A DNA stretch of 47,520 nucleotides from Arthrobacter psychrolactophilus (GCF_003219795.1 NZ_QJVC01000026.1:1-47520); one strand, 5' to 3'. Shown: positions 9,069 through 18,009, counted from the first letter of the stretch. A program made the numbers and translations. The notes: generated by a model not told the origin, from the letters alone.

Positions 9069-10973
9069 ATGAATATTCCGCGCGTCCTCAATAATCGGTA
9101 TGAGATCGGGGAGCTGCTGGGTCGAGGCGGCATGGCAGACGTCTACAAGGCTCAGGACCTCCGCCTGGGTCGGACAGTCGCCATCAAGCTCCTGCGGGCT
9201 GATGTCGCCAGAGACTCACAGCTCCAGGCCCGCTTCCGCCGTGAAGCCCAGGCTGTAGCCGGACTGAATCACCCCTCGATTGTCGCCGTATACGACACCG
9301 GGGAGCACATCATGGATGAACAAGTCCGTGACAGTGCCCATTTGCCATACATCGTCATGGAATGTGTCCACGGTAAGACCCTGCGAGAGCTGATCCGAAA
9401 TAAAGACATCACCACGGATCAGGCCATCGACTACACCTCCGGCATCCTTTCGGCCCTTGATTACAGTCACCGCGCCGGCATTGTGCACCGTGATATCAAG
9501 CCCGCCAATGTCATGATCACCCAAGACGAACATGGTCTTCTGGGTCAGGTAAAGGTCATGGACTTTGGCATCGCCAGAACCATTTCTGATGCGGCAGCCA
9601 CCATGACTCAGACGCAGACCGTCATGGGAACGGCCCAGTATTTGTCGCCCGAGCAGGCCCTCGGTGAGAGCGTTGATGCGCGTAGCGATCTGTACTCGGC
9701 TGCCTGCCTGCTCTTTGAGATGTTGGCTGGACGGCCACCATTCACCGGCGACTCTCCGGTTTCTGTGGCCTACCAGCACGTTCGTGAACAGCCGCCGGTG
9801 CCGAGCAATTTCAACCACGAGATTTCGCCCGCCCTCGACGCGCTCTTGATGCAGGCTCTCGAAAAGGACCGCGGACGTCGTTTCCAAAACGCCTCGTCCT
9901 TCCGGAACGCGCTTCGTGCTGCCCGGACAGGCATTGTGCCAATCCCCGTGTCACCGGCAGCTACGCAGCTGGCCGCGGCAGTTCCACTCATGGCCCTGCC
10001 CGATGCCGCCACGCCTTCTCCTGCTGAGACGGACGACGGCGGCCCCTCCACTCGCGCGATGGCGAAGGTTTTGGCTGGGGGACCCCTCACAACGGACGAG
10101 GCTGAACCTGAGAACTTAGGTGAAGTTGCCCCCTCCCAGAAGCGGCGCCGGACGGCATGGATGGTCTCCATGTTTGTTGTCTTGGCACTTGTTTTGGGCG
10201 CAGGAGGCTTCTTTGGCTACAACTGGATCAATAACAAGCCGCCTGCCGTGCAGCAGGTCTCAGTTCCGACGCTCACCGGGGTGGCACTCGATACCGCCAT
10301 GTTGCAATTGGAAGATCTTGGCATGGTCCCGAAGAGCACAGAAGAATTCTCTACTGAGCCCGCAGGCGTGGTCATCCGGACATTCCCTCAGGCCAATGCC
10401 CGGGTAAATCTAGGTGCCGACATTGAGGTATTTGTGTCCAAGGGCCCCTCGGAAGTGATGATCCCCAAGGAAATTGCCGGTCGAACGGAACCCGAAATTC
10501 GAGCCAATCTGATCGCCTTAGGCCTCACGGTCAAGGACAACGATATGGTTCAGAGCGGCGAAATTGCTGCTGCTTTGGTCGTGACAAGTGATCCAGCACC
10601 TGGAGAGACCGTTCCTGTCGGTACAGCCGTCACTCTCAAGATCTCCACGGGTCAGATCGCTATGCCCTCATTGTTTGACTTGAGCGATGACCCTGCAGGC
10701 GTCGCTGCTGCCGTGACAGCCGCCCTACACAAAGTCTCACCGTTCTTATCGGTGACATTTGACGAAGCCGAAAATTCGGTTGTCACCCCCGGCCTCGTCA
10801 CAGGTCAATCCATTCCCGCAGGAACGGTCGTGGCGCAAAACAGCACCGTCGTGGTCACTCTAGCCAAAGCTCCGGCGACACCCGAGCCCCCGCCCACCAC
10901 AGAAGCCGTAGAAACACCCACGGCAAAGCCGCGCACGCCAGACAAGCCCACCCAACCTCCGGGACAAGAATAA
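9069..10973 (+). CDS. pknB: PknB-type PASTA Ser/Thr protein kinase
   Basis: The 634-residue protein has a kinase domain (about 10-275) with GRGGMADVY, AIK lysine, HRDIKPANVM, DFG and SPEQ motifs, a juxtamembrane linker, a membrane helix near 360-385 and three PASTA modules (about 395-460, 461-530 and 531-605). The third is divergent. PASTA domains bind muropeptides or lipid II, so the protein is the likely wall sensor of the cluster. It is separated from pknA by 63 bases with GAAAGGACAAG upstream, so it remains in the same transcription unit. A Pro/Thr-rich tail ends the protein. Confidence 0.95.
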   Translation: MNIPRVLNNRYEIGELLGRGGMADVYKAQDLRLGRTVAIKLLRADVARDSQLQARFRREAQAVAGLNHPSIVAVYDTGEHIMDEQVRDSAHLPYIVMECVHGKTLRELIRNKDITTDQAIDYTSGILSALDYSHRAGIVHRDIKPANVMITQDEHGLLGQVKVMDFGIARTISDAAATMTQTQTVMGTAQYLSPEQALGESVDARSDLYSAACLLFEMLAGRPPFTGDSPVSVAYQHVREQPPVPSNFNHEISPALDALLMQALEKDRGRRFQNASSFRNALRAARTGIVPIPVSPAATQLAAAVPLMALPDAATPSPAETDDGGPSTRAMAKVLAGGPLTTDEAEPENLGEVAPSQKRRRTAWMVSMFVVLALVLGAGGFFGYNWINNKPPAVQQVSVPTLTGVALDTAMLQLEDLGMVPKSTEEFSTEPAGVVIRTFPQANARVNLGADIEVFVSKGPSEVMIPKEIAGRTEPEIRANLIALGLTVKDNDMVQSGEIAAALVVTSDPAPGETVPVGTAVTLKISTGQIAMPSLFDLSDDPAGVAAAVTAALHKVSPFLSVTFDEAENSVVTPGLVTGQSIPAGTVVAQNSTVVVTLAKAPATPEPPPTTEAVETPTAKPRTPDKPTQPPGQE

Positions 10974-10997
10974 AGCCAGGCAGCGCGGCCCGACGGG

Positions 10998-11636
10998 TCA
11001 GCTATGAATCAGGGGGCTCAGCGTCGCTGCCTTGGCGACAGCTCCTGTCAAGCCCAGAGATTCAAGCCAGTTCCCCAACATGGTGTAACCGCCCTCGGTG
11101 AGGACAGATTCTGGATGGAACTGGACACCGCACAGAGGTGCGCTCCTGTGCGCCAAACCCATGATCACGCCGTCGACCGTTTCTGCCGTCACCTCCAGCA
11201 CCTCAGGGATACTTGCCGGAACAGCGGACAGTGAGTGGTAGCGGGTGGCTGTGACGGGGCTAGGCAGGCCCGCAAACACGCTTGCACCGTGATGATGGAC
11301 CTCGCTAGTCTTTCCGTGCATGAGCTGCTCAGCGTGTGTCACCACGCCGCCATAGGCCTCTGCCAGAGCCTGATGACCGAGGCACACACCCAACATGGGC
11401 TTGGCGTTCTCTCCGCACCATTTGATGAGCTCGATACACACGCCAGCCTCGGCGGGAGTGCCGGGACCGGGGGAGACGAGTACGCCGTCGCGCGCGTTGG
11501 CCAGTTCGATAGCCTCCGCAAGGGTGACATCGTCGTTGCGGACAACCGTCGTCTCAGCACCTAGCTGCTGCAGGTAGCCCACCAAGGTGTAAACAAAGCT
11601 GTCGTAGTTATCAATGACCAGAATCCGAACTGACAT
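10998..11636 (-). CDS. trpG: Class I glutamine amidotransferase, TrpG/PabA type
   Basis: The 212-residue protein (start at 11636, with GGTGGAG just upstream) has the GATase1 motifs: IDNYDSF at the start, SPGPGTP, the nucleophile Cys85 in GVCLGHQ, and the His-Glu pair in QFHPES. It supplies ammonia from glutamine to anthranilate or aminodeoxychorismate synthase. No large subunit is nearby, so TrpG and PabA roles cannot be separated. Its start lies one base after the stop of the small membrane protein gene, so it is the last gene of a sortase operon. An amidotransferase next to pknB is also the mycobacterial arrangement. Confidence 0.92.
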   Translation of the reverse strand: MSVRILVIDNYDSFVYTLVGYLQQLGAETTVVRNDDVTLAEAIELANARDGVLVSPGPGTPAEAGVCIELIKWCGENAKPMLGVCLGHQALAEAYGGVVTHAEQLMHGKTSEVHHHGASVFAGLPSPVTATRYHSLSAVPASIPEVLEVTAETVDGVIMGLAHRSAPLCGVQFHPESVLTEGGYTMLGNWLESLGLTGAVAKAATLSPLIHS

Positions 11637-11637
11637 G

Positions 11638-11802
11638 TCAGACTCCACCGCCAATCGTCGAATCGGTAAGGGGGTTGAATTGGCTCAACCACGGGAAAAC
11701 AAATTGCATAAGTGCCAGCACCGCGACTGCCACGAAGACGATGGCGGTGATGATGCGCAACCACAAGGGCCCTGGCAGATGTCTAAAAATCCAGCCGTAC
11801 AT
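11638..11802 (-). CDS. 54-residue single-pass membrane protein
   Basis: The frame is longer upstream, but the ATG at 11802 (product beginning MYGWIFRHLPG) is preferred because it begins two bases after the sortase stop. One hydrophobic segment (about residues 15-37) is flanked by aromatic and basic residues and followed by a short polar tail. Intergenic gaps of two bases on the sortase side and one base on the amidotransferase side indicate coupled translation. No named family is recognised. It may assist sortase placement, which is inferred from context only. Confidence 0.75.
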   Translation of the reverse strand: MYGWIFRHLPGPLWLRIITAIVFVAVAVLALMQFVFPWLSQFNPLTDSTIGGGV

Positions 11803-11804
11803 GA

Positions 11805-12689
11805 TCAGCCTCTCGAATTCGCTGCGACTTGTTCTGCAATGGCGGCAGGAGGGCCGGCGCTGGCGGGTTGCCACGACTCCATGAGCGAGTACGCAATGAG
11901 CCGTTCCTCGGCGCCAAAACGGGGGTTACAGCTTGTCATGGTCATGAAACGCTCAGTGGGTGTCGCGTCGGCTTGCGTGGGGACCGGCAAGAGGACGTCG
12001 CCTCGGTTTGGCATCACAATCTGATTGTTGCGGAACACGTAGGTGTAGTAGCCGTCTTTGGTCTGAACATAAATCTTGTCGCCCGGAACCAGGGTATGGA
12101 TGGCATCCAAGACTGCTCCGTGCGTCTGGCGATGACCGGCAACAGCAAAGTTTCCGATACCGCCGGGCATGGTGGAGCTGTCATAGCGACCCAACCCCAA
12201 AGTATCGAGCTGCGCCTGCTGTACACCTTCAACAAGAGGGCGACTGTAGCTGGCACCGAAGCGTGGGATGTAGACAACACCAAAAACCGTGCTGGGATCC
12301 GTGGGCTCGGCCATGACGATGGGCTGACCGTAATCCGAAGGTGTGTCCGCGGCCGGAGGTGTCACGGGTCCCTGAAAGTCTTTCGCGAATTGCGATACGG
12401 CTGCCTGCTGTGCGGTGTTGGCTTCGATGTTGGTCCACCACAGTTCCCACACGACAAAAAGTAAGAGGATGACACCGCAGGTGATGAGGAGCTCACCAAA
12501 GACCTGAACCAGTGTGCGAAAGAACCCTTGTTTAGGCCGCTGTGCGCTTGTTTTCCGCCTAGAGCTCCTGCGGCGGGCCCGAACTCGCTCATTTCCCGCA
12601 ATCAGTTCATCGACACCCACGGCTTTTTCGACATGGCCGGGCGAATGAACCACGCGGGTCTCCTGACTGCCGATGGGCGGTAAAGTCAT
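11805..12689 (-). CDS. Class E sortase
   Basis: The 294-residue protein has a cytoplasmic basic N-terminus (about 1-60), a membrane anchor (about 63-85) and a sortase domain with catalytic His186 (GHRQTH) and Cys254 (TMTSC, in place of the usual TLxTC). The lid region YIPRFG is typical of actinobacterial class E enzymes, which attach LAXTG-type proteins to the wall. It is the first gene of a three-gene operon with the 54-residue membrane protein and trpG/pabA, and is divergent from crgA. No sortase substrate is seen in the window. Confidence 0.93.
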   Translation of the reverse strand: MTLPPIGSQETRVVHSPGHVEKAVGVDELIAGNERVRARRRSSRRKTSAQRPKQGFFRTLVQVFGELLITCGVILLLFVVWELWWTNIEANTAQQAAVSQFAKDFQGPVTPPAADTPSDYGQPIVMAEPTDPSTVFGVVYIPRFGASYSRPLVEGVQQAQLDTLGLGRYDSSTMPGGIGNFAVAGHRQTHGAVLDAIHTLVPGDKIYVQTKDGYYTYVFRNNQIVMPNRGDVLLPVPTQADATPTERFMTMTSCNPRFGAEERLIAYSLMESWQPASAGPPAAIAEQVAANSRG

Positions 12690-12845
12690 GCAAACTGAGG
12701 CTGCGCTAAATACAGCTAGAATTACGTCAACAATACCGGCAGTTCAACGGCATGGAACAATTCTTGCAATAAAGCCACGGCTGATGAACCGCCTGCCAAC
12801 CCACTGAGTGGATCGTTGTGACGGTCCCAATGTCAAGGAGCTCCT

Positions 12846-13100
12846 GTGCCCGAGTCAAAACCGCGTCGCCGTCCCGCAAAGGCCCCGGTTCAAACCCCGT
12901 CCTCTAAAACACAGCAGCCCAACGCCGTTTGGTTCCTTCCCCTCATGGTCACCCTCATGCTGCTGGGCCTGGTTTGGATTATTACTTACTACATTTCGGA
13001 TGGAAAGTTCCCCATTCCCGATATCCACAACTGGAACATCGGCATCGGTTTCGCCATTGCACTGGCTGGTTTCATGATGACGACTCGCTGGCGCAGCTAG
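12846..13100 (+). CDS. crgA: Cell division protein CrgA
   Basis: The 84-residue protein has a basic Pro-rich N-terminus and two membrane helices (about 29-50 and 61-80) separated by a short loop (PIPDIHNWNIGIGFA). Length, topology and place beside the pknB cluster match CrgA, which in mycobacteria and streptomycetes helps recruit PBPs and FtsI to the septum. The GTG at 12846 follows AAGGAGCTC, a strong ribosome-binding site. A hairpin terminator follows. Confidence 0.93.
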   Translation: MPESKPRRRPAKAPVQTPSSKTQQPNAVWFLPLMVTLMLLGLVWIITYYISDGKFPIPDIHNWNIGIGFAIALAGFMMTTRWRS

Positions 13101-13119
13101 TCCCAGCAGGGAAACGAGT

Positions 13120-13149
13120 GAAGGGCCTCGCCTCATGGCGGGGCCCTTC
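13120..13149. terminator. Bidirectional hairpin between crgA and the LuxR gene
   Basis: A 13-bp stem with one G/T pair (GAAGGGCCTCGCC against GGCGGGGCCCTTC) and a TCAT loop separates two convergent genes. The U tract is weak on both sides. Confidence 0.7.
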
Positions 13150-13172
13150 TGTCTTGCTAGCTGTAGCGGTTG

Positions 13173-15830
13173 TCATGACTGGCTAACCCTGAGCTTGCCG
13201 TCCTCATTGTCTTGGTTCAGCAGCGCCGTCAACTGCTCACGAGACTGAATATCCAGCTTGATAAACGTCCTGTATAGATGCCCTTCGATGGTCCGCAATG
13301 AGACATTCAATCTGGCAGCAATGGCATTATTTGATTCTCCTTGAGCAACGAGAAGGGCAATCTGATGCTCACGCCGGGTCATCTTCGGTTGATCCATGGT
13401 GTGAAATACGGGAGAGACCAGCCCAGGCATCTGCTCCCGCATCGCGACAACTTTACTGGCGGTCTTCCTGCTCTTGTGGACTTTTCCGCTGTCGTGGAAC
13501 TTATTCAAGGCATGGGTTGCCAGTTCTACGGCTAGCAGTTCAAAGCCAAAGTCCATTGCGGTGGCACTGGCCCGATCAAGAGTGGCAGGGTCCTGAGAGC
13601 GCATCGCTTGTGACCAATTCACAAAGAACTCTTTGCTGCCCGACTCCAACAAATTGGCCACGTCAGTCAATCGAGGAATCGCACCCGAGTCTCCCACTCG
13701 CACCATGAGGGAAAGCACCGTCAGCTCGATACCAAGAAGTCCCAGACGCTGGCATTCTGTGCGCAGGCCACGTAGGCGAGATAAGCCAAGGTCTTTCTGC
13801 CCGGTCATAACCTGAGCTGCGGCTGCGTAAGCCGAACTCTCAAGGGCATAGAACTTCCCACTGCGCCGCTCGAGACTCGCCAGCTCCACGAGGCATTCTT
13901 GCGAGCCCAAGAGGTCCCCACGCATAACACGGCAGTATGCCATCAAGGCCAGAGCCGTCGACAGCACAGACCAAGGGTCATAGTCCTTGAGAGCGCCAGC
14001 AGCCGTTTCCAAGGACATGAGGGCTTCTTCAATATAGCCACGGCGGCATTGCATCACGGCCGTGGCCAAATCCCGCAGACCGCCGGAGTACAGCATCATG
14101 TCCGGGTTAGTGAATGTCGCGGGGTCGAGAGCAACGCGCACGTGGTCCCATGCGCCGTCGTAAACGAAAGAAGCAACGGCGCGGGTATATGCCAAAATGG
14201 CAATATCTGGGCGTGGGAACCCTTCCGCCCGTTCGAGGCCCCCAATAACTTCCATCGCGACAGACACGGCCGTACTCATACGACCCACGGCACAATAGAT
14301 CTCGCATTGCAACGATTTCAACAAAACCTGATCACTGATGTTCGTTGTCAAGGAGTGTTGCAGCAATCCGTCGATAAGCTCTGCGGCAGGGGAGACGTTA
14401 CCCAAGGAAACATCCTTGATGGCCCGAATAATCAGGACATCGATCTCCGCACGCGTGGCATCTTCGTTGAGCCGAACCGCACCGAATCGCTGTTCATAGA
14501 GGGTGTAGGCGTCGTCAAACTGAGCCTGATAATCGAGGGTAGAACTATGGCTGAGATTCACCGCTCGGAGCGCCCTAGCTGCCGCTTCAGGTGAAGTCGC
14601 CATCTCGAGTGCCTGCCGGGCGAGAATCCGCGCTTCCGCAGGGCTCTTTTGATTCAAAAATGCAATCGCGCGTTCAGCCAATAAAGCAGCGGAATGTTCC
14701 GTACCGACTCGACCACCGCTAAATTGCAAGGCTTCCGTTGGACGCATGAGCTGATTGGCCCAGATCGCAGCGTCGAGGAGGCGGCGATCTTCAACAGGTA
14801 GACCACAATCAAGGGACCACCTCGTGAAGTTGATCAGCACCTCGGGGGTTGATTCGTCGGTTACCGAAATGAATCTCGAGACTTCAGCAAAGTACCTCCG
14901 ACTACGCGCCACGGGGATCATTCCCCTGATCGCGGGAGCTGTGGCCTGACGGGTCAACCTCATTGTCAGCAGGGAGCCCGGGATAATCTCAACAAGTTCC
15001 CGTTGTTGCATCTCATCTACGTCTTCAGCGCTGGCCAATTCAAGTAGGACGTTGAGCGGCAAGGGTCCAGTTAACGCCAAAATTTCGAGAATGCGTCGAC
15101 TTTCCTCAGAGAGTCGATCCAGATCCATCTGTAGAAATTCCCAGGTCTCCACCCCCAAACGATCTCCCGGATGGTCAAGGATCCAAACGTTGTTAACTTT
15201 CCGAAGTGATCCTTCTTCCTGGGCGCCAGCAACTAAGCCGTGCAGGACCAAAAGGTTTCCCGCGGAACGGCTGGCTAGATAATTTGCGGTGCCCTCGGCA
15301 ACTTTTCCGTCTAGGAGACCCTCAAGGAACACTTGCACGTCAATGGACTGCAAGGGTGCCAATTCAAAACGCGTCAGGTGCCCGTCTCGCCAGAGTTCTC
15401 GAAGATGGCTGCCTTGGCTGCCTGGCTGATCTACGAGGATCAATTTTGCATCGGAAGACATTACGACCTGCAGAATGATGGCCGCACTTTGATTGTCCAG
15501 ATCTTGGGCGTTATCCACCATGAGAATTACTCGCTGGGCGCTTTGGGCTGCCGAGGCTATCTGTTCCAACAGGCCGTTAAGTACCTCGTAGTAGTCGCTG
15601 CTTCGGATCAGTTTTGATCCGACTCTGGCGTTGACGGCCCCAAAAGGAATGGCCGCAAGAGCTTTGCTGGCGCTCAGCCTGATCGTTGCCGCTTCAGATC
15701 CTAGCGCCGCAATAATCTGACTCAACATCCATGTTTTGCCCGCTCCTCGTGAGCCGACAATAAGCACACCTTTAGAGGTGCTGGACGTCAGCTGATCAAC
15801 AATGTCCCCAACATTGGCGCGACGGGCCAC
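13173..15830 (-). CDS. Large LuxR-family regulator with N-terminal P-loop ATPase
   Basis: The 885-residue protein starts with a Walker A motif (GSRGAGKT, residues 26-33) and a Walker B-like stretch (VILMVDNAQD). A long helical middle of likely TPR type follows, and it ends in a LuxR-type helix-turn-helix (about 815-872: RREHQIALL, NAIAARLNVS, RTIEGHLYRTF). This is the STAND/LAL-like layout, although the ATPase starts almost at the N-terminus. Ligand and targets are unknown. The GTG start follows GAGGATGA. The gene is monocistronic, bounded by a terminator on one side and the DnaA-box-rich region on the other. Confidence 0.85.
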   Translation of the reverse strand: MARRANVGDIVDQLTSSTSKGVLIVGSRGAGKTWMLSQIIAALGSEAATIRLSASKALAAIPFGAVNARVGSKLIRSSDYYEVLNGLLEQIASAAQSAQRVILMVDNAQDLDNQSAAIILQVVMSSDAKLILVDQPGSQGSHLRELWRDGHLTRFELAPLQSIDVQVFLEGLLDGKVAEGTANYLASRSAGNLLVLHGLVAGAQEEGSLRKVNNVWILDHPGDRLGVETWEFLQMDLDRLSEESRRILEILALTGPLPLNVLLELASAEDVDEMQQRELVEIIPGSLLTMRLTRQATAPAIRGMIPVARSRRYFAEVSRFISVTDESTPEVLINFTRWSLDCGLPVEDRRLLDAAIWANQLMRPTEALQFSGGRVGTEHSAALLAERAIAFLNQKSPAEARILARQALEMATSPEAAARALRAVNLSHSSTLDYQAQFDDAYTLYEQRFGAVRLNEDATRAEIDVLIIRAIKDVSLGNVSPAAELIDGLLQHSLTTNISDQVLLKSLQCEIYCAVGRMSTAVSVAMEVIGGLERAEGFPRPDIAILAYTRAVASFVYDGAWDHVRVALDPATFTNPDMMLYSGGLRDLATAVMQCRRGYIEEALMSLETAAGALKDYDPWSVLSTALALMAYCRVMRGDLLGSQECLVELASLERRSGKFYALESSAYAAAAQVMTGQKDLGLSRLRGLRTECQRLGLLGIELTVLSLMVRVGDSGAIPRLTDVANLLESGSKEFFVNWSQAMRSQDPATLDRASATAMDFGFELLAVELATHALNKFHDSGKVHKSRKTASKVVAMREQMPGLVSPVFHTMDQPKMTRREHQIALLVAQGESNNAIAARLNVSLRTIEGHLYRTFIKLDIQSREQLTALLNQDNEDGKLRVSQS

Positions 15831-16479
15831 TCATCCTCATTTCATGTCACGAAACTGGGCTATCTAGCCCGTCACTCTTCACGATCCCACCAAGGAAGGT
15901 GTGCACATTTGAAATAACAGAAGCTACCTTCAGTGTAAAGATACAGCACCGCTTCTGTCCGAGAATAGACCTCCTCCAAGGCAGTATCGCCCTACTTTTC
16001 ATCCTCTAGCCATTGCTCGGTGCCCACGACTTCACAGAGGGACGAGTTCTGGATGACAGAGAACTACTTGCGAACCCTCAAACGGCCTCTTGACACGCAA
16101 TATTAATCACTATCCCCAAGGTTCTCCACAGTGTGGATAACTTTTTCCCACAACCCACAGCCTTATCCACCGCAGTTGATAACTTGTTCGAACTATCCAC
16201 AAGCAGTCTTCGAAGCTCTGGTTATCCCTAGTTGTTCACAAAGTTATCCACAGGTGTGGGTAACTTTGGAGCAAGAACCGTATAAACTCCGCAAAATTGC
16301 CGCCAGAAAGTAATCCACAGCTGTGGAATTACATGTGTGTAACTTATACCCAGTGTGCATAAGCTTGGGGATAAGTACGTGTTCGACGAATCTAAAACTA
16401 CTAGAACTACATCCCTGTAAGTTATGCCCACGTGTGGATAGCTCTGTGGATAAGTGTGGAAACGTGCGAACATGGACTC
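15831..16479. promoter_or_regulatory. Intergenic cluster of DnaA boxes far from dnaA
   Basis: There is no gene between the LuxR regulator and the flavin reductase. Exact TTATCCACA boxes lie at 16132-16140 (reverse), 16244-16252 (forward) and 16445-16453 (reverse). One-mismatch boxes lie at 16122, 16163, 16193, 16255, 16311, 16354, 16366 and 16433, with another at 16502 inside the next gene. Both orientations are mixed. The array is denser than either flank of dnaA in this window. It could be a second origin element, a DnaA-titrating site or a DnaA-controlled promoter; sequence alone cannot choose. The part before 16100 shows nothing recognisable. Confidence 0.8.
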
Positions 16480-17031
16480 ATGGAACTTGCTGGCAACCTT
16501 GATATCCACAGAGTTTTCCCACAGCAAACAACACAGGAGCAAATTGACGAATACCGTCGTCTCAGTGCAGAACAGGCCAGTGGCGTTGCCATCGTGAGCA
16601 CCCGGCTTCGTGACCGCGACTACGCAGCCACCGTGAGCTCCTACTTGTCAGTGTCCTATGACCCACCGACATTGCTCGTTAGTCTCTACGCCGAATCCCG
16701 GATCGCCCAGGCCGTTGTGGACTCCGGTTCATGGGCGTTGTCCCTGCTCACCGCAGAGCAAAAGGGTCAGGCCAATTGGCTGGCAAGCCCAGGAAATCCT
16801 GTGGAGGGTCTCCTCAATCAGATTGATTTTAGGCGCGGCCCTGCCACCGACAATGCTGTGATTGCTGGGGCGCTGGCATATTTTGAGGTGGAGACGACGG
16901 CCGTCCATGAGGCGGCAACGCATTTCCTCGTGGTGGGGAATGTTGTCTCCATGGGGGAAGACGCCCCATGGAGCAAGGATCAGTCACCGCTGCTGCACTA
17001 TGCCGGGGACTACCGTCGAGTGAAGCCGTAA
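16480..17031 (+). CDS. Flavin reductase-like, FMN-binding domain protein
   Basis: The 183-residue product from the ATG at 16480 matches the flavin reductase domain layout: RRLSAEQASGVAIVST near the start, a SYLSVSYDPPTLLVSL core and HFLVVGNVV near the end. Such proteins bind FMN and reduce flavin with NAD(P)H, often for a partner oxygenase, but none is adjacent. The start is uncertain because no clear ribosome-binding site precedes 16480. An in-frame ATG at 16432 would place the start within the DnaA-box cluster. The gene converges with the rhomboid gene, with nine bases between the stops. Confidence 0.82.
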   Translation: MELAGNLDIHRVFPQQTTQEQIDEYRRLSAEQASGVAIVSTRLRDRDYAATVSSYLSVSYDPPTLLVSLYAESRIAQAVVDSGSWALSLLTAEQKGQANWLASPGNPVEGLLNQIDFRRGPATDNAVIAGALAYFEVETTAVHEAATHFLVVGNVVSMGEDAPWSKDQSPLLHYAGDYRRVKP

Positions 17032-17040
17032 AAGATCTGG

Positions 17041-17901
17041 CTAGCCAATCAGGAAGGTGGGGAACGTCGAGACCTTGTAAATGCTCAGGGCTAGGAGCAC
17101 GACGACGACGGCAGCCACCGATCCCCACTGAATCACATTGCGATTCTTGGCTGGGGCATAGGCTATGGCCCAGGTGCATAGAGCCCCTGCAATCAGGCCA
17201 CCAAGATGGGCCTGCCAAGCAATATTGGGGATAATGAACCCAATCGCCGCATTGATGGCTAGAAGCACTAGGATCTGGCGCAGATCGCCTCCACGCTTCT
17301 TTTGAACCACGAATAGAGCACCGAAGAGGCCAAAGACAGCTCCCGAAGCGCCCACCACGACGGTATCAACCGGCGATAGCATGAGGACTCCAACGGATCC
17401 GGCCAGCGCGCTGACGAGGTATACGGCCAAGAATCGAATTCGCCCAAAGGCAGGCTCCAGGGCGTTACCTAGTATCCACAGCGCATACATGTTGAAGGCA
17501 ATATGCATGATGCTGGAGGAATGCAAGAAGGCCGAGGTGAGCATACGCCACGGTTCAGATTCCGTCAGGAACGGTGCATACGCAAAATTTTGAAAGATAA
17601 AGCCGTTGGGAATTGCTAGGTCCAGAGCATAAGCGGCAACACAGATGGCCATCATGATGATCGTGATCAACGGGCGACCTGCCCGGGGGACACCGCCGAA
17701 GATGGTGCGTCGCCCAGGGATCGATTTAGCAGCTTGTTGAACACAATCCACACACTGAATTCCCACAGCCGCACTGCGCTGACAGTCCGGGCATGTTGGC
17801 CGGCCGCACCGCTGGCAACTCACATAGGAGACGCGATCAGGGTGGCGGGGGCAAACAGGGGCGCTGGCAGCTGGCCCCGGAGCCGGATAGGCAGAACTCA
17901 T
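17041..17901 (-). CDS. Rhomboid intramembrane serine protease with N-terminal zinc motif
   Basis: The 286-residue protein has six or seven membrane helices and the rhomboid catalytic pair Ser186 (GASGAVFG) and His232 (QAHLGG). Before the membrane part lies a cysteine-rich module with C17, H20, C29, C32, C37, C40, C50 and C53, resembling a B-box zinc finger. Such fusions occur in actinobacterial rhomboids. The protease cleaves membrane-spanning substrates, which are unknown here. A likely separate promoter precedes it, and it is followed by the convergent flavin reductase gene. Confidence 0.9.
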   Translation of the reverse strand: MSSAYPAPGPAASAPVCPRHPDRVSYVSCQRCGRPTCPDCQRSAAVGIQCVDCVQQAAKSIPGRRTIFGGVPRAGRPLITIIMMAICVAAYALDLAIPNGFIFQNFAYAPFLTESEPWRMLTSAFLHSSSIMHIAFNMYALWILGNALEPAFGRIRFLAVYLVSALAGSVGVLMLSPVDTVVVGASGAVFGLFGALFVVQKKRGGDLRQILVLLAINAAIGFIIPNIAWQAHLGGLIAGALCTWAIAYAPAKNRNVIQWGSVAAVVVVLLALSIYKVSTFPTFLIG

Positions 17902-17946
17902 GAAGTGGGTCCTCAGTTAAGAAATTTTGTCAGAAGAAAACAAGGA

Positions 17947-17990
17947 TGGCTTTGGCCGTCGAGCTCATAAGAACTCGACGGCCAAAGCCA
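17947..17990 (-). terminator. Terminator of the cyclophilin gene
   Basis: A perfect 17-bp stem (TGGCTTTGGCCGTCGAG and its complement) with a 10-nt loop lies 19 bases after the cyclophilin stop. On the reverse strand it is followed after a few bases by GTTTTCTTC, a U-rich tail. Confidence 0.8.
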
Positions 17991-18009
17991 TGGAAACGAG
18001 GAACAGTGA

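Noticed and set aside
13899-14594. 231-residue forward frame inside the LuxR-type gene
   Set aside because: It is antisense to the regulator; the composition is explained by codon bias of the real gene.
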